A DNA stretch of 64,000 nt from Owenweeksia sp964619125 (GTDB taxonomy: Bacteria > Bacteroidota > Bacteroidia > Flavobacteriales > Schleiferiaceae), in contig CAZUCA010000004.1 in NCBI GenBank assembly GCA_964619125.1, positions 1 to 64,000 of the forward strand, read 5' to 3'. The position numbers were made by a program, and so were the translations under genes. Below the pieces are notes generated by a model. That model worked only from the letters and a program-made list of their open reading frames with translations. It was not told where the DNA came from and did not search any database. Positions 59,764-64,000 of this stretch are shown in pieces (position 1 is the first letter of the stretch; each line of letters opens with the position of its first letter).

Positions 59764-60102
59764 ATGAAGTATTATCATTATAACCGATGTACCAAAAGCC
59801 GCCAGGGACTGGAAGCTCTAAAGCTCGCTGGTCATGACCCCGAGGTGATTGAGTATTTTGAGGAGCCACTTAGTGTAGATGAGTTAAGCGGCATAGTTGA
59901 CAAGCTCGGCATCTCTCCCGAGGAGTTGATTCGCAAAAAGGAACAGATCTGGAAGGACGAATGGGCCGATAAGGAACTGACTCATGACGAGTATATCCTC
60001 GCTATGATTGAGGAACCCCGTTTAATGGAGCGACCAATTCTGGTGAACGGCGATAAGGCCGCCATAGGCCGGCCTACTGAGAAGCTGCTGGAGATCGTGT
60101 AG
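59764..60102 (+). CDS. ArsC-family (Spx/YffB-like) thioredoxin-fold protein
   Basis: A 112-residue protein of the glutaredoxin-type arsenate reductase family. The redox motif is NRCTKSRQ with Cys9, and the C-terminal ERPILVNGDKAAIGRP keeps the two Arg positions typical of the family. The third family Arg is not clear. No arsR or arsenic transporter is nearby, so an arsenate role is doubtful; generic redox or regulatory function is as likely. It follows prfB by 23 bases. Confidence 0.85.
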   Translation: MKYYHYNRCTKSRQGLEALKLAGHDPEVIEYFEEPLSVDELSGIVDKLGISPEELIRKKEQIWKDEWADKELTHDEYILAMIEEPRLMERPILVNGDKAAIGRPTEKLLEIV

Positions 60103-60126
60103 CAGTAAGCGGTGAATTGGCATGGC

Positions 60127-61644
60127 TCAAAGTTTGAATCTTATGGCGTGGGTACCCTCGGCGTTGGAAACCAGGGCTATTTGCTCCTGGTAATTACTAC
60201 CAGGGGTAACGGCAATCACATTAAAGTCGGCCAGTTTTAGCGGCAGCTCAAACTCACTCTGGCGCCAATCACCGCTTTCTTTGTTAAAGGTCAATAGGGA
60301 AGCGCCCTGTTCCGGTTGGTTGGCAATCATTTTATTGGCTGCCAGCAGGTATATTTCGCTATCACTAGCCAGTATCAGGGGGTTAAGGGGGCGTGCCAGC
60401 GCGTTTACATTTTCTTGAGATACAGGTAATTGTGAAGCCCATTTTGGCTGCAGACCGGCATCAACCGCCAGCAGGTATACCCGCCCTTCGTAAAGGCTGG
60501 TAGATCCCATAATATTACTTTCAATCTCTTCTTGAACCAGCAGGAGGTGACCACCTTCCCCATCGTCAAGTACCCGGCGAATTTTAAGGCTGTTGGTTTC
60601 GGCCATTTCCTGGAGTGCCGATTGACTCTGAGAGGAGAGCCCTTCATTGCTGCTGCTGAGTTCTACCAGGTTAAAAGCAATAATCTCCTTGTCACTGGCC
60701 CGGTGTTTTTGAAGAAAAATGCCCAGCGACTTCTCGTTGGGGGTGACGCCAAAAAATGGCAGAGTCTCCATGTCTTTGACGGTGGTGTAGGAGAGGGCCA
60801 CCAGTAGGTCACCATTGGCGGTAATTTGCATATGCGGCCGCTTAAGCTTGGCACCTAAACGGGGCTGGTTAAGGGCTAGTGGGAATGTTTTTAAATCGTA
60901 ATCATCGCTGGCGTCGAGCAGGGCAATAGTACCCCCGGCCATAAATAGAAAGCTTCCCCCTGAGTCAAGAATGCCATAGCGGGCTGCCGGGCTGATACGG
61001 CGGGCCATATCATCATTAATTTCTCCCAGTGAATTAAAGCTGAAGTGGTTCTTGTGCACCAGTTTTCCTTTCTGGTCAAAAAGCATATAGTAATCCTTCA
61101 CTTCATAAAGCTCCTTAGGACCTTTGGCAATGGTGTTATAATAGCTTTCCTGAACCAGAAAGAAATTTCCAGTGCGGTTGCTGTATACCTGCCTGAAACG
61201 CTCACCTTCAGCCGCGGTAAAATCCGGGCCTAAATCAGCGGTGGGCCACAGGGTGGTGTAGCTCACTAATTTTTGCGGTTCAAAATAGGCGAGGCCCACT
61301 CCCTCACTATTCTCATATAGCGAACTTATGCTTTCCTTACCACCGCCAAAGTGTTTCAAATCGGGCTTTTTCACCTTTTTCTTGAGCTGCTCATCGGGTT
61401 TAAGCTCCCTTATTTCAAGGGTTTTTTTATCGACACTCAAATAGGTGTTTTTGGCAATGGTCATGGGGTAGACTATATCATTGCTGAGGTAGTATTGAGG
61501 GACACTATTCCAGATAAAGGCATGGTTTTCACTTTCGGCCGGAATAACCGGGTAGCGGTAACGTTTCTTTTCAGAGGGACCGGTTTCCAGTTGCTGACCG
61601 AAACATACCCCGGCCATAAGTTGCAGAATGATTAGGTATCGCAT
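60127..61644 (-). CDS. Exported protein of unknown function, probable beta-propeller
   Basis: A 505-residue exported protein (signal peptide MRYLIILQLMAGVCFGQ). The sequence consists of repeated short strand phrases ending in polar turns (GILDSGGSFLFMAGGTIALLDASDDYD, MQITANGDLLVALSYTTVKD, LEGRVYLLAVDAGLQPKW-like), suggesting a WD40/PQQ-type propeller, but no named repeat is certain. It is 21 bases downstream of the M48 protease gene and probably co-transcribed. No T9SS domain. Confidence 0.65.
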   Translation of the reverse strand: MRYLIILQLMAGVCFGQQLETGPSEKKRYRYPVIPAESENHAFIWNSVPQYYLSNDIVYPMTIAKNTYLSVDKKTLEIRELKPDEQLKKKVKKPDLKHFGGGKESISSLYENSEGVGLAYFEPQKLVSYTTLWPTADLGPDFTAAEGERFRQVYSNRTGNFFLVQESYYNTIAKGPKELYEVKDYYMLFDQKGKLVHKNHFSFNSLGEINDDMARRISPAARYGILDSGGSFLFMAGGTIALLDASDDYDLKTFPLALNQPRLGAKLKRPHMQITANGDLLVALSYTTVKDMETLPFFGVTPNEKSLGIFLQKHRASDKEIIAFNLVELSSSNEGLSSQSQSALQEMAETNSLKIRRVLDDGEGGHLLLVQEEIESNIMGSTSLYEGRVYLLAVDAGLQPKWASQLPVSQENVNALARPLNPLILASDSEIYLLAANKMIANQPEQGASLLTFNKESGDWRQSEFELPLKLADFNVIAVTPGSNYQEQIALVSNAEGTHAIRFKL

Positions 61645-61665
61645 AGCGTTAAATTTTGGGGCTGA

Positions 61666-63711
61666 TTATTTTAAAGCCTTGAGATTATCAATAATGGTGG
61701 GGGCGAGCTGATTAACTTCAAACTGGCCTACCTCTTCCTCCAGAGTCACTATTTTTTGGCCGCTGTTAATATCAAGTATGCAGTTGTGGTAAAGGTGATA
61801 ACCGTAGTAATCCTGATCGAGTCTGGCCACCATAACCAGGGGGCTGGCAAGGGCCAGGTGGTCAGCATTATCACTGCCGGCGCTTTCCGGGATCAGACCC
61901 CGGTTATTAAAAGCCAACTGGTGATTGGTAATTTCCAGCAGCCGGCTGCGTTGATTGTAGGCCGCCACGTCAGCGGTTATAAGATTGCGACTCAGAAACA
62001 TGTTCAACTGGCCGGGCTTCATCTTACGCGCCAGTTTGGTAGCACTGTTTTCCAGATCCAGCTGGGCAGCCGCCATCATTTCCTGGCTCTCCAGGTTTTC
62101 CGGTTCGGCAAGTATTATGTCCGGGCTGATTACATTAATGGACTTACCCTGTAAGTCACTCAGTACTTTTTTCCGTTTTAACTCTTTTTCTTCCGCCAGC
62201 TCCCTTCTCTCTTCTTTATCAAACCATTCCTTAGAGGCAAAGCGTGGCTGAAGGGGAGTTGATTCGCTCCACAGCTGCGGTAGCCAGTCCTGGTAAAGGG
62301 CCGGACTAATGCCGATAATACTTCCGGCCAGTGCAGTTTTGAGCCCTGCTTCTTTGTCGACTGCGGCGAAATAGCGGTAGTAAGCAGTGAGAATAGTGGC
62401 CAGTTCCCTGAACTCAGTTGATTTTTGGGGTAAAGCCTGGGCCGTTTCGTAGAGCGATTGCATTGCTGCGGCATAAAAATCATCTTTCCCCATTTGGCGT
62501 AGCAGGTAGGCCAGTTGTTGGGCTTCTCCCTCTACCAGGCTGTAGCCCGAAATTACCCGATCGCCCTGGCCGCTAACGCGGTACATGGCCAGAGCATACA
62601 GGCTGCGGGCCTTAGCTTCAAGCAAAAAGCTGTTGCCGGGATACTGCTGCATCAATTCATTGAGGTTGAAAAGAGCACTTTGGTATTGAAAGTAGATCAT
62701 TTGCAGCCGGATCAGCTCAAAGCGTGCTAATAGCTGCAACTCAGTAAAACGGCTTTTATCATTGGACGCGGAATTATCACTGGACGCCAGTTGCTCGCTA
62801 TACAATTCCCTCAGGGCCCTTTTACGGCGGGCAATATTGGGATGGCTGTGCGATTCATCCACAAAATTTTCATTTTCTGATAACGGCCTGAGTTCTTGTA
62901 GCTGATAAACCGAAGGCTCGGTCTGACTCTTAAGCGGTATAAAGGAAGGCGTCAGGGACGTGTGGGCGAAGGGTAAATAACTGCGATGCAGGTTACTGAG
63001 AGCACTGATCATTGCTTGCGGTCGATAGCTGCTTTTCAGGAAAAGCTCGGCCCCTTTGATGTCAGCCTCCAGTTCATCGGCCTGACTGCGGTCCCGTAAG
63101 CGGGTAAATTCGTCGAAAGGTTTCTCGCGGCCGAAAGAGAAAAAGCCATCGTTTTCAGCCTCCTCTCGGTGGCGGAAGGCTTCCAGGCCATGCGACTCCC
63201 GGTAGTGAGTGATTTCATGCGCCAGAATAAAGGCAAGCTCATCTTCGCTTTGCATATGAGCCATCAATCCCAGGTTGACGAATATTTTACCGTCACCACC
63301 GGCAAAGGCATTTACCTCCGGATCCTTGGCCAGGTACACCTTTATCCGGGATTGAAGCCGGGGATCGCCGGCCAGCAAACGGTCTTTAATTTCATTGAGA
63401 TATATGGTGATAGGATCGCCAAAAATAACCTGCCCACTACTGAGGGTAAACGAAACATAATGAAGGTAATGTCGCCAGTAACGCTCCATTTGCTTAAGGT
63501 CACGGCGACCGTCGCTGACAGAACTAAGACTGTCGACTATACTTTCAAATTTCTGATCGGCGGTGGTGAGAAATTCATGAGGAATCTGCCCTTCTGCCTG
63601 CAGGTACTGATAGCTGCTGAGGTCGTATGGGCCAGCGTGCTGCGCGGAGAGCGACAACGAAATGCATAGCATAGCCAGCCACCTCAGTCCTCTTAGGTTT
63701 GGTTTGGTCAT
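61666..63711 (-). CDS. Secreted M48-family zinc metalloprotease with TPR-like tail
   Basis: A 681-residue exported peptidase (signal peptide ending LSLSAQ). The M48 domain, about residues 80-270, has NAFAGGDGKIFVNLGLM, the zinc motif HEITH (165-169) and a later DELEADIKGAELFL supplying the third ligand Glu. The region 320-500 is helical with TPR-like spacing (NLNELMQQYPGNSFLLEAKARSLYALAMY). The overall layout resembles BepA/YfgC-type periplasmic chaperone-proteases that service outer-membrane assembly. The last 170 residues are unassigned. Confidence 0.88.
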   Translation of the reverse strand: MTKPNLRGLRWLAMLCISLSLSAQHAGPYDLSSYQYLQAEGQIPHEFLTTADQKFESIVDSLSSVSDGRRDLKQMERYWRHYLHYVSFTLSSGQVIFGDPITIYLNEIKDRLLAGDPRLQSRIKVYLAKDPEVNAFAGGDGKIFVNLGLMAHMQSEDELAFILAHEITHYRESHGLEAFRHREEAENDGFFSFGREKPFDEFTRLRDRSQADELEADIKGAELFLKSSYRPQAMISALSNLHRSYLPFAHTSLTPSFIPLKSQTEPSVYQLQELRPLSENENFVDESHSHPNIARRKRALRELYSEQLASSDNSASNDKSRFTELQLLARFELIRLQMIYFQYQSALFNLNELMQQYPGNSFLLEAKARSLYALAMYRVSGQGDRVISGYSLVEGEAQQLAYLLRQMGKDDFYAAAMQSLYETAQALPQKSTEFRELATILTAYYRYFAAVDKEAGLKTALAGSIIGISPALYQDWLPQLWSESTPLQPRFASKEWFDKEERRELAEEKELKRKKVLSDLQGKSINVISPDIILAEPENLESQEMMAAAQLDLENSATKLARKMKPGQLNMFLSRNLITADVAAYNQRSRLLEITNHQLAFNNRGLIPESAGSDNADHLALASPLVMVARLDQDYYGYHLYHNCILDINSGQKIVTLEEEVGQFEVNQLAPTIIDNLKALK

Positions 63712-63781
63712 GGTCAGGACTTATTGGTGAAAAAAGTCCTATTAAGATAAAAAACAAAGAGCTGATTTGCAAGGGTTGAGT

Positions 63782-63800
63782 CCTGCCCTATAGGGGCAGG
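63782..63800. repeat. Inverted repeat between ptrB and the M48 gene
   Basis: CCTGCCCTA (63782-63790) faces TAGGGGCAGG (63791-63800), pairing with a one-base bulge and no loop to speak of. It lies just beyond the ptrB stop. No T run follows on the minus strand, so terminator function is uncertain. Confidence 0.4.
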
Positions 63801-63808
63801 GCCGGCGG

Positions 63809-64000
63809 CTATTCAGTAATATTCTCCCGATCCAGTAAAAAGGCATACTCCATGGCTGTCTCCTTATAGGCTTCATAGCGCCCGGAGGCTCCGCCATGGC
63901 CGGTTTCCATATTGCAGTAGAGGTACAACGGATTTTGATCAGTCTTGAGCTCCCGCAGTTTAGCCACCCACTTAGCCGGCTCCCAGTATTGTACCTGGCT
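63809..64000 (-). CDS. ptrB: Oligopeptidase B (S9 prolyl oligopeptidase), C-terminal part
   Basis: The last 63 residues of an S9A serine peptidase that cuts short peptides after basic residues. The fragment reads SQVQYWEPAKWVAKLREL, then LYCNMETGHGGASGRYEAYKE, where the His of GHGGASGR is the catalytic histidine, and ends LLDRENITE. The start and the Ser nucleophile lie outside the window. Confidence 0.9.
   Translation of the reverse strand, partial: SQVQYWEPAKWVAKLRELKTDQNPLYLYCNMETGHGGASGRYEAYKETAMEYAFLLDRENITE

Noticed and set aside
59764..60102. Arsenic resistance operon
   Set aside because: The ArsC-like protein stands alone behind prfB, without an ArsR regulator or efflux gene.
63782..63800. 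Intrinsic terminator for ptrB
   Set aside because: The inverted repeat has almost no loop and no T run on the minus strand, so only an inverted repeat is reported.

Overview
The window looks like chromosomal core DNA of a member of the Bacteroidota, most likely the order Flavobacteriales. The pointers are a SusC/SusD pair, PorX, a protein with a type IX secretion (T9SS) C-terminal sorting domain, an LpxC-FabZ fusion, many lipoproteins with an S-C lipobox, an endonuclease III of the type without an iron-sulfur cluster, and repeated TAnnTTTG promoter boxes in place of E. coli-type -10 boxes. I cannot name genus or species. I see no insertion sequence, prophage, CRISPR array, tRNA or rRNA. Coding density is very high: the longest gap between genes is about 180 bases. 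Five convergent gene pairs overlap at their stop codons.

Layout. 1-4800: a SusC/SusD nutrient-uptake pair (susC lacks its 5' end), closed by a strong terminator. 4891-10258 (minus): a lipid A cluster, lpxD, lpxC-fabZ, lpxA, an ABC ATPase, efp and a second LpxD-like acyltransferase. 10295-16461: an HD phosphohydrolase, then porX, a PAPS-type sulfotransferase, a small lipoprotein, tsaE, alanine dehydrogenase and a DUF4258-like protein. 16458-21142: proline dehydrogenase (minus), aroB-aroA and a secreted alkaline phosphatase. 21139-25283 (minus): an HD protein carrying a Pycsar-effector-type membrane domain, a helix-hairpin-helix/beta-barrel protein and a small outer-membrane protein. 25320-28973: a two-component pair (propeller sensor kinase and LytTR regulator). 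28968-31366 (minus): purE, purK, a SprT-like protein and a disrupted small lipoprotein reading frame. 31425-32926: MlaE/MlaF lipid transporter.

33062-38120 (minus): a T9SS-exported protein and glycine dehydrogenase. 38228-41735: a UbiA-like membrane protein, kynureninase and kynurenine monooxygenase. 41902-45228: a large outer-membrane protein with PD40 repeats. 45209-48134: endonuclease III, two unknown envelope proteins, a peroxiredoxin and a YopX-like protein. 48175-56976 (minus): DsbD, TilS, PabB and a 1344-residue hybrid kinase. 57071-60102: LpdA (minus), prfB and an ArsC-like protein. 60127-64000 (minus): a secreted propeller-like protein, an M48 metalloprotease and the C-terminus of oligopeptidase B.

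Most of this is envelope building, amino-acid metabolism and protein export. I did not find a convincing new defence or mobile system. The best leads are the HD-Pycsar membrane fusion without a cyclase, the secreted helix-hairpin-helix/barrel protein with its overlapping barrel partner, the frame-broken lipoprotein before sprT, the structured RNA after mlaF, and promoter boxes so close to start codons that some messages should be leaderless.
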